DNA from: Aurantiacibacter odishensis
GTDB lineage: Bacteria > Pseudomonadota > Alphaproteobacteria > Sphingomonadales > Sphingomonadaceae
Length of the DNA: 64,000 bases
Assembly (NCBI RefSeq): GCF_003605195.1
Contig: NZ_QYOS01000025.1
Coordinates: forward strand, 124,001 to 188,000
Direction of reading: 5' to 3'
The position numbers were made by a program, and so were the translations under genes. The notes below the pieces were generated by a model. The model did not search any database. It was not told the DNA's origin and was given only the letters and a program-made list of their open reading frames with translations. Shown piece after piece: positions 8,584 through 17,493 of the stretch. The first letter of the stretch is position 1; each line of letters opens with the position of its first letter.

Positions 8584-9656
8584 TCCAGCTTCATCACCCA
8601 GCCGTGGGTGTCTTCCACGGTGCCGCGCTGGATACCGACAAGCTTCTCGCGAATGGTGGTGGTCAGCTGTCCCGGTCCGCCGCTGCCGATGGTGAATTCG
8701 CCATCGCGCCCGGCAACCTTGCCCACCGCGGTGACGACCGCAGCCGTGCCGCAGGCGAAGGTTTCCACCAGCTTGCCGCTCTGCGCATCCTCGCGCCACT
8801 GGTCGATGGAATACATCTCCTCGGCAACGTCGAGACCTTGCTCGCGCGCCAGCGTGATGATCGAATCGCGGGTTATGCCGGGCAGGATCGTGCCGCCGAG
8901 CGGCGGGGTAATCACGCGCCCGTCGTCGAACACGAAGAACAGGTTCATGCCGCCCAGTTCCTCCACCCACTTGTGCTCTGCCGCGTCAAGGAACACCGTC
9001 TGGTCGTGCCCCTTCGCAAATGCCTCTCCCGTCGGGACGAGGCTGGCCGCGTAGTTGCCGCCGCACTTGGCAGCGCCGGTGCCGCCGGGTGCGGCGCGGG
9101 TGTATTCGCTGATCCACACCGACACGGCCGGCGCGCCGGACTTGAAGTAGTTGCCGGCGGGCGAGAGGATCACGATGAACTTGTACTTCGTCGCCGGACG
9201 CACGCCCAGGAAATGCTCGTTGGCGAACATGAAGGGACGGATATAGAGCGAGCCGCCTTCGACGCCTGGAAACCAGTCGGCGTCCTTCTTCACCACCTGC
9301 TTCACCGACTCGATGAACACGTCCTCGGGCAATTCGGGCATGGCGAGGCGCTTGGCGCTCTCGTTGAACCGCTTTGCATTCGCCTCCGGCCTGAACAGCG
9401 CCATCGTGCCGTCGGCTTGCCTGTAGGCCTTCAGCCCCTCGAAGATTTCCTGCGCGTAGTGCAGCACGCTTGATGCCGGGTGCAGCGGGATCGGTTCGCA
9501 AGGGCCAAGGGTGGCGTTGTGCCAGCCTTCACCTTCATCGTAGTCTATCATCACCATGTGATCGGTGAAGACCTTGCCGAAACCGGGATCGGCAATGGCC
9601 TGCGCGCGGGTGGCACCGGGGACGGGAGCGGGATGCTGGATATGCTCGAACTTCAT
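8580..9656 (-). CDS. ilvE: branched-chain amino acid aminotransferase
   Basis: Class IV PLP aminotransferase that interconverts Leu/Ile/Val and their 2-oxo acids with glutamate. At 358 residues it is the long bacterial/eukaryotic-type IlvE. The PLP lysine is expected at K197 in GAAKCGGNYAASL. Other typical blocks are LHYAQEIFEGLKAYR, SLYIRPFMFA and ILPGITRDSIITLA. It is the terminal enzyme of branched-chain synthesis; leuB lies nearby on the other strand. Confidence 0.95.
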   Translation of the reverse strand: MKFEHIQHPAPVPGATRAQAIADPGFGKVFTDHMVMIDYDEGEGWHNATLGPCEPIPLHPASSVLHYAQEIFEGLKAYRQADGTMALFRPEANAKRFNESAKRLAMPELPEDVFIESVKQVVKKDADWFPGVEGGSLYIRPFMFANEHFLGVRPATKYKFIVILSPAGNYFKSGAPAVSVWISEYTRAAPGGTGAAKCGGNYAASLVPTGEAFAKGHDQTVFLDAAEHKWVEELGGMNLFFVFDDGRVITPPLGGTILPGITRDSIITLAREQGLDVAEEMYSIDQWREDAQSGKLVETFACGTAAVVTAVGKVAGRDGEFTIGSGGPGQLTTTIREKLVGIQRGTVEDTHGWVMKLD

Positions 9657-9722
9657 GGCACCGGCGATTAGTGGGCGGCGCGGGGAGAGGCAAGTGGGAC
9701 GTGGCCCGCAGTACCTTCGCTC

Positions 9723-10478
9723 TCAGGGCGCAATCGCTGCGCCAAGCTGTTCGCGCAACGAAACCAGAATCTCCTCACGCTCGGCATAGGCCTGGAGGAG
9801 GTAGCTGTTACGCCCCATGTTGTCGAAGGTCTCGTTGAGGAACTGCTGGTCTGTGCGCATGCGCGCGACATCGCAATCGGGTTGCCACTTGTATGCATCG
9901 TTGCTCATGACCGTGAAGAAGGGTGAGTAGTCGCTTTCGGCGGGCACCAGTCGAAGGGTAATCACATCGGAATGACGGCTGTAGAGACGGAACAGCTCGT
10001 TTACTCGCTCTTCATGGTTGGCGCGCTGGCGATCGCGGAACAGGATGTAGGATCGCAGCATGCGCCTGATCTCGTCGTTCCGCAGGCGATCGAAGCGTCC
10101 GGTACCTATCAGTTCGTCCATGACCGGCAGTTCGTCTGAGGGTTTGCGGTAGACGTGCGAGTAGGCGACCGCTTCGCATTCCATGCCTGTGAGCGGACGG
10201 CCCGGCTCCATCGAGAAGATAACCGGTTGCGCGCTATGCAGCGCGTCAACCCTGGTTTGCACTAGGGCGCGTTCGGCGCGCACGGCCTCGAGAAGATCGC
10301 CGGTTTCGTCGTGCAGGCGCTCGATGATTGCCTGTTCGTCCAGCCGCTCCCGTCGCGCCTCGTTCCAGTTGGACGCCTGCAACGCGAGAAACACGCCGAC
10401 CACAACCACGACAAGTTCCGTTGCCGCTGCAAACCAGTCCTGACGGCGCAGACTGTTGCCAAGTCGGCGCAGTAGCAT
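9723..10478 (-). CDS. DUF6090-like single-pass membrane protein
   Basis: A 251-residue protein with one transmembrane helix near residues 17-36 (AATELVVVVVGVFLALQASN). The following NWNEARRER signature is typical of DUF6090-like proteins. The long C-terminal part is helical and probably periplasmic. Function unknown. Starts exist at 10583, 10502 and 10478; the last was preferred because family members begin just before the helix. Confidence 0.72.
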   Translation of the reverse strand: MLLRRLGNSLRRQDWFAAATELVVVVVGVFLALQASNWNEARRERLDEQAIIERLHDETGDLLEAVRAERALVQTRVDALHSAQPVIFSMEPGRPLTGMECEAVAYSHVYRKPSDELPVMDELIGTGRFDRLRNDEIRRMLRSYILFRDRQRANHEERVNELFRLYSRHSDVITLRLVPAESDYSPFFTVMSNDAYKWQPDCDVARMRTDQQFLNETFDNMGRNSYLLQAYAEREEILVSLREQLGAAIAP

Positions 10479-10588
10479 CCTGTTTTGCTTCCCCCCGGTC
10501 ATGCCCGATCTAGGGAACACCAGCGCAAGACTGACTAGACATAATTGCCTGGCGCGCCCTGTGCCGCGTGTTCTAGGCCCCAAAATGA

Positions 10589-10623
10589 GAAGGCCAGCTA
10601 CGCTCGATGCGTAACTGGCCTTC
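10589..10623 (-). terminator. strong hairpin terminator of the small minus-strand unit
   Basis: GAAGGCCAG (10589-10597) pairs with CTGGCCTTC (10615-10623). After one mismatch, TACGC/GCGTA extends the stem around the loop TCGAT. On the minus strand it is followed by TCATTTT. A second hairpin (GCGGTC/GACCGC, 10633-10649, loop of five) sits just upstream of it. Confidence 0.75.
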
Positions 10624-10659
10624 GCATGGTCAGCGGTCAGTTAGACCGCCCACGAAACC

Positions 10660-10880
10660 TTACTCGGCGAGTAGGAAATTACCGAATATGCTCCGCATGG
10701 GTCATCACCGACCTCCCTGCTGAACCATGAGACATCGGATCACCTCCTTTCGCGCTTTTGAGCCAGAACCCTGCCGTATCACCGGGGGCCAAGACCGCGT
10801 GGTTTCGCAGGTCTTGAGTGCAGTTGTGAATCACTGAGTCGGCGAACGCAAGGCTTGTATTTTTCTTTTTCACAGTCAGA
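10660..10880 (-). ncRNA. unexplained small transcript candidate with extreme Shine-Dalgarno
   Basis: No gene family was recognised. On the minus strand the 14 nt at 10750-10737 (AAAGGAGGTGATCC) are a perfect complement of the usual 3' tail of 16S rRNA. Next comes an ATG at 10735 opening an 18-codon reading frame (MSHGSAGRSVMTHAEHIR, stop at 10679). A second, overlapping 12-codon frame runs from ATG 10698 to 10660 (MRSIFGNFLLAE). A longer GTG-started frame in phase with the first begins at 10873. Two hairpins and a terminator close the unit. It could encode a micro-protein, act as an sRNA, or titrate ribosomes. The 5' end is a guess. Confidence 0.45.
10737..10750 (-). promoter_or_regulatory. 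full-length anti-16S Shine-Dalgarno sequence
   Basis: On the plus strand this is GGATCACCTCCTTT, identical to the conserved end of bacterial 16S rRNA. The flanks are not 16S sequence. On the minus strand it is therefore a maximal ribosome-binding site, with the GGAGG core 7 nt before ATG 10735. Confidence 0.7.
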
Positions 10881-10921
10881 ATAGAGCGCCTGTTCGAGGA
10901 GGCCCTGGCGCCCCCGATTTC

Positions 10922-11497
10922 CTAACCCCTGCAATCCTCGATCACCCGCGTGATCTCCGGCCATGCTGGCGCGTAGACGGGGCTGGTGTCCGCCACGTCC
11001 ACGGCGAAGCGACCTTTCGAGAAAGCCACCGCGTCGAGCAGCGGATCGCTGGCGGCAAGCTGCGCCACGATCAGCCCGGTGCCGCCGCTCTGCATCGGGC
11101 TGGCGGTGAGTCGCCGGTCCTGTGTCTCGGTGCGCACCAGCATTTCCACCTGGCCGCTGGCAGTGCCAGCGCGGGCGATGCTGACGCGGCGCGAAGCGCG
11201 CTCGCAGCGGACGATAAGCTGCACGGTATCGGGCGTGCGCCCGGTGCCGAACACGGCCAGCGTGTCCCCGCCTTCTGCGACATAACGCCAGTCTCCCGGC
11301 GTCTGCGGCGCGTCCATCCAGTTGTCGAAGCTGGGCGTAACCACCTGCGGCGGGGCTGCTTCGGGCTGGGCCTGAGTCGGCGTAGGCGTCGGCGAAGGCG
11401 AGGGCACTGGCGTCGGTTCGGGCGAGGGCGGCACGCAGGCCGAAAGTGCCACCACGCCGAGAATGGCGGAGGTGGCGGCGAGGAGTCGTTTGTTCAT
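10922..11497 (-). CDS. lipoprotein of unknown function (second of a pair)
   Basis: A 191-residue lipoprotein. The signal peptide MNKRLLAATSAILGVVALSAC ends in a lipobox. A Pro/Ser/Thr linker (PSPEPTPVPSPSPTPTPT) leads to a compact beta-rich domain of about 130 residues that ends ITRVIEDCRG. That ending and the overall layout match the preceding gene, so the two look like diverged paralogs. Its start overlaps the neighbour's stop (TGATG at 11499-11495), implying coupled translation. Confidence 0.75.
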   Translation of the reverse strand: MNKRLLAATSAILGVVALSACVPPSPEPTPVPSPSPTPTPTQAQPEAAPPQVVTPSFDNWMDAPQTPGDWRYVAEGGDTLAVFGTGRTPDTVQLIVRCERASRRVSIARAGTASGQVEMLVRTETQDRRLTASPMQSGGTGLIVAQLAASDPLLDAVAFSKGRFAVDVADTSPVYAPAWPEITRVIEDCRG

Positions 11498-12015
11498 CAG
11501 CTGCATGCATCCAATACGCGCGAAATCCCCGGATGTGTCGGGAACTGCATCTTTTCTCCGGTGGCATTGGTCAGCGAGACGACCTGCCCGGTGGTGGAGA
11601 AGGCATGGAAAATCGCGAGGCCCGGCTCGATCTCGGCGGAAAGTCCGCCTTCGACCGGTGCCATATCGAGCCGCGCGGCTTCGCCGCCAGCGTCCACGCG
11701 CCATGCTTCCGGCGTTTGCGAACTGCTGGCGACGTCCAGCGTCACCGTGCCGCTCATCGCGTCGCAGTTGAACGAGAGTGCGGGCGCCGCGCCTTCCTCT
11801 CCGAACACGGCGCTGCCGCCTTCGGGCGTTTCGCGCACGTTCCAGGTGCCCACCACCAGCGCTGTGCCGTCTTCAGCGGCGGTGGCCACGGGGGCGGGCG
11901 TCAGCACCGGCTCGGGCACGGCCGCTTCCTCTGCGGGAGCGGCATCGTCGCTGTTGTTGCAGGCAGCCAGTGCGAGGGTGGCGAGGGGCAGGGTGAGAAC
12001 ATGGGCAAACTTCAT
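11497..12015 (-). CDS. lipoprotein of unknown function (first of a pair)
   Basis: A 172-residue lipoprotein with signal peptide MKFAHVLTLPLATLALAAC and an Ala/Pro/Glu-rich linker. The C-terminal domain begins GTWNVRETPEGGSAVFG and ends ISRVLDACS. The tail resembles the downstream lipoprotein, with a conserved Cys three or fewer residues from the end. Function unknown. The gene is divergent from the tlyA-type gene with only about 50 bp between starts. Confidence 0.75.
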   Translation of the reverse strand: MKFAHVLTLPLATLALAACNNSDDAAPAEEAAVPEPVLTPAPVATAAEDGTALVVGTWNVRETPEGGSAVFGEEGAAPALSFNCDAMSGTVTLDVASSSQTPEAWRVDAGGEAARLDMAPVEGGLSAEIEPGLAIFHAFSTTGQVVSLTNATGEKMQFPTHPGISRVLDACS

Positions 12016-12067
12016 CGCGGCGGTTCCTTCTGGACGGTTGGCCATGGTCGGCTCTATCGACTTCCCC

Positions 12068-12832
12068 ATGAGTGAGCGCAAGCCGTCCCGTAACCGAATT
12101 GACACATTGCTGGTGGAGCGCGGTGAGGCCGAGAGCCGTACCCGCGCGCAGGCGCTGATCATGGCGGGGCTGGTGTTCGCAGGGCCGCCGGGCAAGCTCA
12201 GCCGGATCGACAAGTCCGGGCAACAAGTGCCTGATAGCTGGGCAGTCGAAGTGCGCGGGCGCGACCATCCCTGGGTCGGGCGCGGCGGGATGAAGCTGGA
12301 TCATGCGATCAAGCACTTCGGCCTCGATCCCACGGGCGCGGTGGCGATGGATATCGGCAGCTCCACCGGCGGCTTTACCGAAGTGCTGCTGCACCACGGC
12401 GCCGCCCACGTCTTCGCGGTGGACGTGGGCACTAACCAACTCGCCTGGAAGCTGCGGCAGGACGAGCGCATCACCGTGCTGGAACAGACCAACGCCCGCG
12501 CCCTGACGCCGGAAATCATCGACCGGCCCTGCAACTGGGTTGTCTGCGACGCCAGCTTCATCGGCCTTGCCAAGGTGCTGGAAGTACCGCTGGCGCTGGC
12601 CGCGCCGCGATGCCAGCTTGTCGCTCTCATCAAGCCGCAGTTCGAAGTCGCCAAGGGCGAGGTGGGCAAGGGTGGCATCGTGCGCGACCCGGCGCTGCAC
12701 CAACGCGTGTGCGACGAGGTGCGCGCATGGCTGGAAAGCGGCGGCTGGCGCATACAGGGAATTATCGAGAGTCCCATAACGGGAACGGAGGGTAACGTGG
12801 AGTACCTCGTCTCCGCCTTGCGTGATAGCTGA
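12068..12832 (+). CDS. tlyA: TlyA-family rRNA 2'-O-methyltransferase / hemolysin A homolog
   Basis: SAM-dependent FtsJ-like methyltransferase that, in studied homologs, methylates cytidines in 16S/23S rRNA. It has 254 residues. The S4 RNA-binding domain (about 8-68: RIDTLLVERGEAESRTRAQ) is followed by the FtsJ domain with SAM motif AMDIGSSTGGFTEVLLHHGA, and by VCDASFIGLAKV and LIKPQFEVAKGEVGKGGIV. ATG 12068 matches the family start. Confidence 0.92.
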   Translation: MSERKPSRNRIDTLLVERGEAESRTRAQALIMAGLVFAGPPGKLSRIDKSGQQVPDSWAVEVRGRDHPWVGRGGMKLDHAIKHFGLDPTGAVAMDIGSSTGGFTEVLLHHGAAHVFAVDVGTNQLAWKLRQDERITVLEQTNARALTPEIIDRPCNWVVCDASFIGLAKVLEVPLALAAPRCQLVALIKPQFEVAKGEVGKGGIVRDPALHQRVCDEVRAWLESGGWRIQGIIESPITGTEGNVEYLVSALRDS

Positions 12833-12877
12833 CCGCCCGTCAGATTGACGCAACGAATCAGGGAGAGACCGATAACG

Positions 12878-13432
12878 ATGAACCGTCTTGCGTCCCCGTC
12901 GCAATTGCGCGCCAGCCTGATCCGCTGGGCCCTGTTCATCGTGCCCACGGTGATGCTGCTGGGCTTCCTCTCCGGCCAGGTTAGCGGCAGCAGTGCCGAC
13001 AGCCCGTGGTTCCAGTCGCTGGAAAAGCCCGCGCTTTTTCCGCCGCCCGCCACTTTCGGCATCGTATGGACCGTGCTCTACATCATGATGGGCCTCGCCT
13101 TCGCGATGGTCTGCGCAGCCTGGGGTTCGCGCCTGCGGAGATGGGCGATCATTGCCTTCATCGTGCAGCTTGCCATCAACCTTGCGTGGTCGCCGACGTT
13201 CTTCGCGGCCCGCCAGATAGAGCAAGCACTGTGGGTGATCGTGGCGCTCGACGTGGCGCTGATCGGCACCGTCGTGCTGTTTTTCAAGGTGCGCAAGTGG
13301 GCAGGCGTGCTGCTGCTGCCCTACCTCGCATGGGCGCTGTTCGCGACGGTGCTGAACTGGCAGTTCCTCGAAGCCAATCCCGAGGCGGGGCAGGAGGAGG
13401 GATCAGGCGCAGTCCAGAGGATGGAATTGTAG
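12878..13432 (+). CDS. tspO: TspO/MBR family membrane protein
   Basis: Five-helix membrane protein of the TspO/peripheral benzodiazepine receptor family, which binds porphyrins. It has 184 residues and begins with a 23-residue extension before the first helix. The family signature is visible as PPPATFGIVWTVLYIMMGLA, with NLAWSPTFF and LLPYLAWALFATVLNW further on. The C-terminal tail is acidic/Gly-rich. A GGGAGAG ribosome site precedes ATG 12878. It may help regulate tetrapyrrole or stress responses. Confidence 0.9.
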   Translation: MNRLASPSQLRASLIRWALFIVPTVMLLGFLSGQVSGSSADSPWFQSLEKPALFPPPATFGIVWTVLYIMMGLAFAMVCAAWGSRLRRWAIIAFIVQLAINLAWSPTFFAARQIEQALWVIVALDVALIGTVVLFFKVRKWAGVLLLPYLAWALFATVLNWQFLEANPEAGQEEGSGAVQRMEL

Positions 13433-13468
13433 GTTGCCATCGCGCGCGGCTGGTCCCAAATATACGTC

Positions 13469-13723
13469 ATGCAGAGCCAGAACCCCCTGATCGCCGACTT
13501 CGTCAAACTCGCCAACAGTGCGGCTGGCACCTTTGCCGGCATGAGCAGGGAAGCCCGCGATGCCGGGCGCGAGAAGCTGAAGGAAGCGATGGGCGGCCTC
13601 GATCTCGTCAGCCGCGAGGAATTCGACGCGGTGAAGGACATGGCGGCCATGGCCCGCGAAAGGGTTGACGTACTCGAAGCCAAGATCGCCGCACTCGAAG
13701 CGAAGCTGGCCGATAAGGGCTGA
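13469..13723 (+). CDS. ubiK: UbiK-type ubiquinone biosynthesis accessory factor
   Basis: An 84-residue BMFP-domain protein. The N-terminus is an amphipathic membrane-associating segment (PLIADFVKLANSAAGTF). The C-terminus is a coiled coil with heptads (MARERVDVLEAKIAALEAKL), as in UbiK/YqiC, which forms trimers and helps ubiquinone synthesis. It is encoded just upstream of an S9 peptidase, with no close operon partner. Confidence 0.87.
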   Translation: MQSQNPLIADFVKLANSAAGTFAGMSREARDAGREKLKEAMGGLDLVSREEFDAVKDMAAMARERVDVLEAKIAALEAKLADKG

Positions 13724-13798
13724 TCGCCCGATCGGACGCTTTTCCTTTACAAGGATTTGTGCTGTTTTCGGCCTTTCTGGAGAGAAGGGTCCGAATTC

Positions 13799-15769
13799 AT
13801 GCGTTTTGTCGCCAACCTGCTACTCGCCACCACCGCCATAGCCACGCCCGCCACCGCGCAGGACACCGCGGTCGGCGGCCAGTCCGGCCCGGACATGAGC
13901 ATCGAGGCGATGGAGCCTGACGATACCGCCGTCAACATCGGCCTTGCCGGTGAACAGCCGGTCGACATTGCCCGCTACCTGCTGGCGAGCGGCGCGGGCG
14001 GGGCAAGGCTCTCTCCCGATGGCGAGCTGGTGGCTTTTTCCTCCAGCGTCACCGGTCAGCCAGAGGTGTGGATCGTGCCTGTCACCGGCGGCCAGCCTCG
14101 CCAGCTGACGTTCCGCACCAACCCCAGCGAGTTTCACTGGACTCCGGACGGCAGCGGCCTGCTCTATTCGGCGGACCGCAACGGCAACGAACAGCCCGGC
14201 TATTTCTGGATCAGCCGCGACGGGACGCAGGAACGCGAAATCCTGCCTGCGGCGGAGGGCGATTTCCGCCGCTTCGGCGGGTTCGCCGACGATGGCAGCT
14301 TCGTCTTTTCCTCCACCGTCCGCAACGGTCGCGACTTCGATATCTGGCGCGCCGATCTTAACGGCAATGCCGAACTGATTTACGAGGGCACCTTCGGCTA
14401 CTACGCGCAGAGCCTCTCGCCCGATGGCCGTTATGCCGTGGTGACCGAAGGCGTGGGCGAGGATGCCGACAACCTCTACCTGCTCGATCTCGAAAGCCGC
14501 GAGCTCACCACGATCAGCGCCCCGCCGCTGGAGGACCGGGCCAGCCATTCGCTGGACGGGTTTGAATGGCTGGACGATTCCTCTGCTTTCATCTTCTCCA
14601 GCAATGCAGGCCGCGAATACGGGGCTAGCCAGACCTATTTCGTCAATGAAAGCAGGCTTGCCCCGATGGAGGCTTTTGAAGGGGATATCGGCGATGTCGC
14701 CTTGTGCGAAGGATCGCGCCCCGGCTTGGCCTACACGGTAAGCCGCGACGGATTCGAAACGCTGATGTTCGCCGATGGCGACAGCGGAGCGCCGCTGACT
14801 GGCCAGCTGCCGGAAGGCAACTTTTCGCTCGATTGCGCGGGCGGCACCCTCATGGTGGGCGTCAGCGGGTGGAACACGCCGGGCGATATCTACACGGTCG
14901 ATCCCGCCACCGGAGCGGCACGACAGGTCTATTCGTCGACCATGGCAGGCCTCGATCCCGAAAGCCTCGTGCGCCCGCAGGTGGTTCGCTACCAGGCGCG
15001 CGACAGGTTGGAACTGCAAGGGATGCTTTACCTGCCCGAGGGGGCTGGCACGGGCGAGGACGCGCCGCCCGTCGTCTTCAGCGTTCACGGTGGCCCCAGC
15101 GGCCAGTCCGGCCCGACGTGGGACCCTGTCACGCAGTATCACGTGGCGCGCGGTGTCGCCGTGTTCGAGCCGAACGTGCGCGGATCCACCGGCCTTGGAC
15201 GCACCTACTCCACGCTCGACGACCGCGAGGCGCGCCTCGATTCGGTCCGCGACCTCGTGGACCTGCTGGCGGCGCTCGATAATGACGGCCTTGTCGACGG
15301 AGAGCGCGCGGCGGTGATGGGCGGTTCCTACGGCGGGTATATGGTCAACGCCGTGCTGGCCGACTATCCCGATGCCTTTGCCGCCGGTGTCTCGCTGTTC
15401 GGCGTTGGCAACTGGATCACCGCGCTGGAAGTCGCCTCTCCCGGCCTCAAGGCTAGCGACCGGATCGAATACGGAGACATTACCGAAGACCGCTGGCGCG
15501 AATTCTACGGCGAGATCAGCCCCGTCTTCCGCGCCGACCAGATCCGCGTGCCGGTGCTCTACTCGCATGGCGCGATGGACCCGCGCATCGACATTTCCGA
15601 AACCGAGATCATGGTGAAGGCCCTGCGCGAGAACGGCGTTCGCGCCGATTTCGTGCGCATCCCCGACGAGGGACACGGCTGGCGCAAGTTGTCGAACCGG
15701 CTCTACTATTTCCGCAAGCAGGCCGAATTCCTCGAGGATGTTCTTGGGGAGGACGGCGCGGGCGACTAG
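13799..15769 (+). CDS. S9 family (acylaminoacyl-peptidase-like) exported peptidase
   Basis: Serine peptidase of 656 residues with an N-terminal signal peptide (MRFVANLLLATTAIATPATA). A beta-propeller made of WD40/PD40-like repeats (about 55-400; GGARLSPDGELVAFSS, SLSPDGRYAVV) caps the alpha/beta-hydrolase domain. The catalytic triad is S510 in GGSYGG, D594 in GAMDPRI and H626 in DEGHGW. It probably degrades peptides in the periplasm. ATG 13799 gives the signal peptide; the stop lies 10 nt before recO. Confidence 0.93.
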   Translation: MRFVANLLLATTAIATPATAQDTAVGGQSGPDMSIEAMEPDDTAVNIGLAGEQPVDIARYLLASGAGGARLSPDGELVAFSSSVTGQPEVWIVPVTGGQPRQLTFRTNPSEFHWTPDGSGLLYSADRNGNEQPGYFWISRDGTQEREILPAAEGDFRRFGGFADDGSFVFSSTVRNGRDFDIWRADLNGNAELIYEGTFGYYAQSLSPDGRYAVVTEGVGEDADNLYLLDLESRELTTISAPPLEDRASHSLDGFEWLDDSSAFIFSSNAGREYGASQTYFVNESRLAPMEAFEGDIGDVALCEGSRPGLAYTVSRDGFETLMFADGDSGAPLTGQLPEGNFSLDCAGGTLMVGVSGWNTPGDIYTVDPATGAARQVYSSTMAGLDPESLVRPQVVRYQARDRLELQGMLYLPEGAGTGEDAPPVVFSVHGGPSGQSGPTWDPVTQYHVARGVAVFEPNVRGSTGLGRTYSTLDDREARLDSVRDLVDLLAALDNDGLVDGERAAVMGGSYGGYMVNAVLADYPDAFAAGVSLFGVGNWITALEVASPGLKASDRIEYGDITEDRWREFYGEISPVFRADQIRVPVLYSHGAMDPRIDISETEIMVKALRENGVRADFVRIPDEGHGWRKLSNRLYYFRKQAEFLEDVLGEDGAGD

Positions 15770-15778
15770 GGGCAGCGG

Positions 15779-16378
15779 ATGCACCTCCGCGCGCCCGCCA
15801 TCCTCGTTGCCGCCCGCCAGCACGGCGAGACGGCCGTCGTGGCGCGGTTCTTTACAGAGGAATTTGGCATTGTCGCTGGCTACGTCGCGGGCGGGCGCGG
15901 GCGGACGCTGCGGCCCGTGATGATCCCCGGCAATCTGGTGGACCTGCAACTCAGCGCCCGCTCGGCCAGCCAGCTGCCGTTTGCCAAGGTGGAACTGACC
16001 GAGAGCCGCGGGCCGTGGCTGGCCGAGCCGCTGCCTGCCGCGGCCATCGGCTGGATCACCGCGCTCACCGCCTCCGCCCTGCCGGAGCGGGAGCCATATC
16101 CCCCGCTTTTCAGCGCCCTGGAAGGCACGCTTTCCGCCATCTGTCACGCGCCCAGCGCGCGCGGCTGGGCGAGCGCGCTGGTGGGCTACGAAGTGCTGTT
16201 GTTGCGCGAACTGGGCTATGGCGGCGCGGGGGAGCGGCCGCAGGGCGACATGGCACAGGTGCTGGAGGCTATGGACGCGCTCGGCCCCGCGCTCGATCAC
16301 TACCTGCTTGCCGACAGGCGTGCAGACGTTATGGCGGCGCGAAATCGCTTGAGAGAATTGCTGGGACGGATTGCCTGA
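15779..16378 (+). CDS. recO: DNA repair protein RecO
   Basis: Recombination mediator that works with RecR to load RecA on SSB-coated single strands. At 199 residues it is somewhat short for the family. The N-terminal OB-fold starts [23 protein letters not shown], with [14 protein letters not shown] next, and a helical C-terminal domain follows. No zinc-finger cysteines are visible, unlike in some RecO proteins. The stop codon overlaps the region just before leuB. Confidence 0.88.
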   Translation: MHLRAPAILVAARQHGETAVVARFFTEEFGIVAGYVAGGRGRTLRPVMIPGNLVDLQLSARSASQLPFAKVELTESRGPWLAEPLPAAAIGWITALTASALPEREPYPPLFSALEGTLSAICHAPSARGWASALVGYEVLLLRELGYGGAGERPQGDMAQVLEAMDALGPALDHYLLADRRADVMAARNRLRELLGRIA

Positions 16379-16379
16379 C

Positions 16380-17438
16380 ATGAAAATTGCCCTTCTTGCC
16401 GGTGACGGTATCGGCCCTGAAATCATGGCGCAGGCGCGCCGCGTGCTTGATGCGCTGGACCTGCCGGGTCTCGACCTTGCCGAAGCCGACGTTGGCGGCG
16501 CGGCCTATCGCAAGCACGGCCACCCGCTCCCCGACGAGACGCTGGCCATTGCCCGCGATGCCGATGCCGTGCTGTTCGGCGCGGTCGGCGATCCCGAGTG
16601 CGACAACCTGGAGCGACACCTGCGCCCGGAACAGGCGATCCTCGGCCTGCGCTCCAACCTCGGCCTGTTCGCCAACCTGCGCCCCGCCACGATGTTTCCG
16701 GGGCTGGAGGACATGTCCGGCCTGAAACCCGAAATCGCCCGCGAGATCGACGTGCTGATCGTGCGCGAGCTGAACGGCGATGTGTATTTCGGCGAGAAAG
16801 CCATGCGCGTGCTGGATGACGGCAGGCGGCAGGGCTACGATTTCATGTCCTACGCCGAGGACGAGGTGCGCCGCATTGCCCACGTCGCTTTCCGCGCGGC
16901 GCAGGGAAGGGGCGGCAAGCTGTGCAGCGTGGACAAGGCCAACGTGCTGGAAACCAGCCAGCTCTGGCGCGACGTGGTGATCGAGACGCATGCGGACTAT
17001 CCCGATGTCGAGCTGACCCACATGTATGTCGACAACGCCGCCATGCAGATGGTGCGCAACCCCGGCCAGTTTGACGTGATCGTGACCGGCAACCTGTTCG
17101 GCGATATCCTGTCCGACCAGGCGAGCATGTGCGTCGGCTCCATCGGCCTGCTTGCCAGCGCATCGCTGGGCGAGAGGCAGACCCAATATGGCACCTTCGG
17201 CATGTACGAACCGATCCACGGTTCCGCGCCCGATATTGCCGGGCAGGGCAAGGCCAACCCGATGGCCATGATCCTCAGCCTCGCCATGCTGCTGCGCCAT
17301 TCTTTGGGACTGGACAACAAGGCTGCGCAGGTGGAGGCGGCAGTGGCCAAGGCGCTGGACGACGGCGTGCTGGGCGGCGACCTTGGCGGCACGGCGGGAA
17401 CTTCCGAGATCGGCGATGCGGTGCTCGCACGCCTCTGA
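16380..17438 (+). CDS. leuB: 3-isopropylmalate dehydrogenase
   Basis: NAD-dependent oxidative decarboxylation step of leucine synthesis, cytosolic. It has 352 residues. Diagnostic blocks are [12 protein letters not shown] at the start, substrate-binding [28 protein letters not shown], the metal/substrate motif [16 protein letters not shown] and the NAD loop [22 protein letters not shown] 16380 lies one base after the recO stop, so the two are probably one transcription unit. Confidence 0.96.
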   Translation: MKIALLAGDGIGPEIMAQARRVLDALDLPGLDLAEADVGGAAYRKHGHPLPDETLAIARDADAVLFGAVGDPECDNLERHLRPEQAILGLRSNLGLFANLRPATMFPGLEDMSGLKPEIAREIDVLIVRELNGDVYFGEKAMRVLDDGRRQGYDFMSYAEDEVRRIAHVAFRAAQGRGGKLCSVDKANVLETSQLWRDVVIETHADYPDVELTHMYVDNAAMQMVRNPGQFDVIVTGNLFGDILSDQASMCVGSIGLLASASLGERQTQYGTFGMYEPIHGSAPDIAGQGKANPMAMILSLAMLLRHSLGLDNKAAQVEAAVAKALDDGVLGGDLGGTAGTSEIGDAVLARL

Positions 17439-17493
17439 GCCAAATCGGTCCCGCAGTAACCTTATGGTTAACAATTTGCCGTAACGCGGGCAC

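Noticed and set aside
10731-10755. Fragment of a 16S rRNA gene (GGATCACCTCCTTT)
   Set aside because: Identity covers 14 nt only and the sequence on both sides is not rRNA. A ribosome-binding site read on the minus strand explains it better.
13820-16426. Open frame of 868 codons antisense to the S9 peptidase and recO
   Set aside because: The plus-strand genes have clear catalytic motifs; the antisense frame has biased low-complexity composition and no motif.
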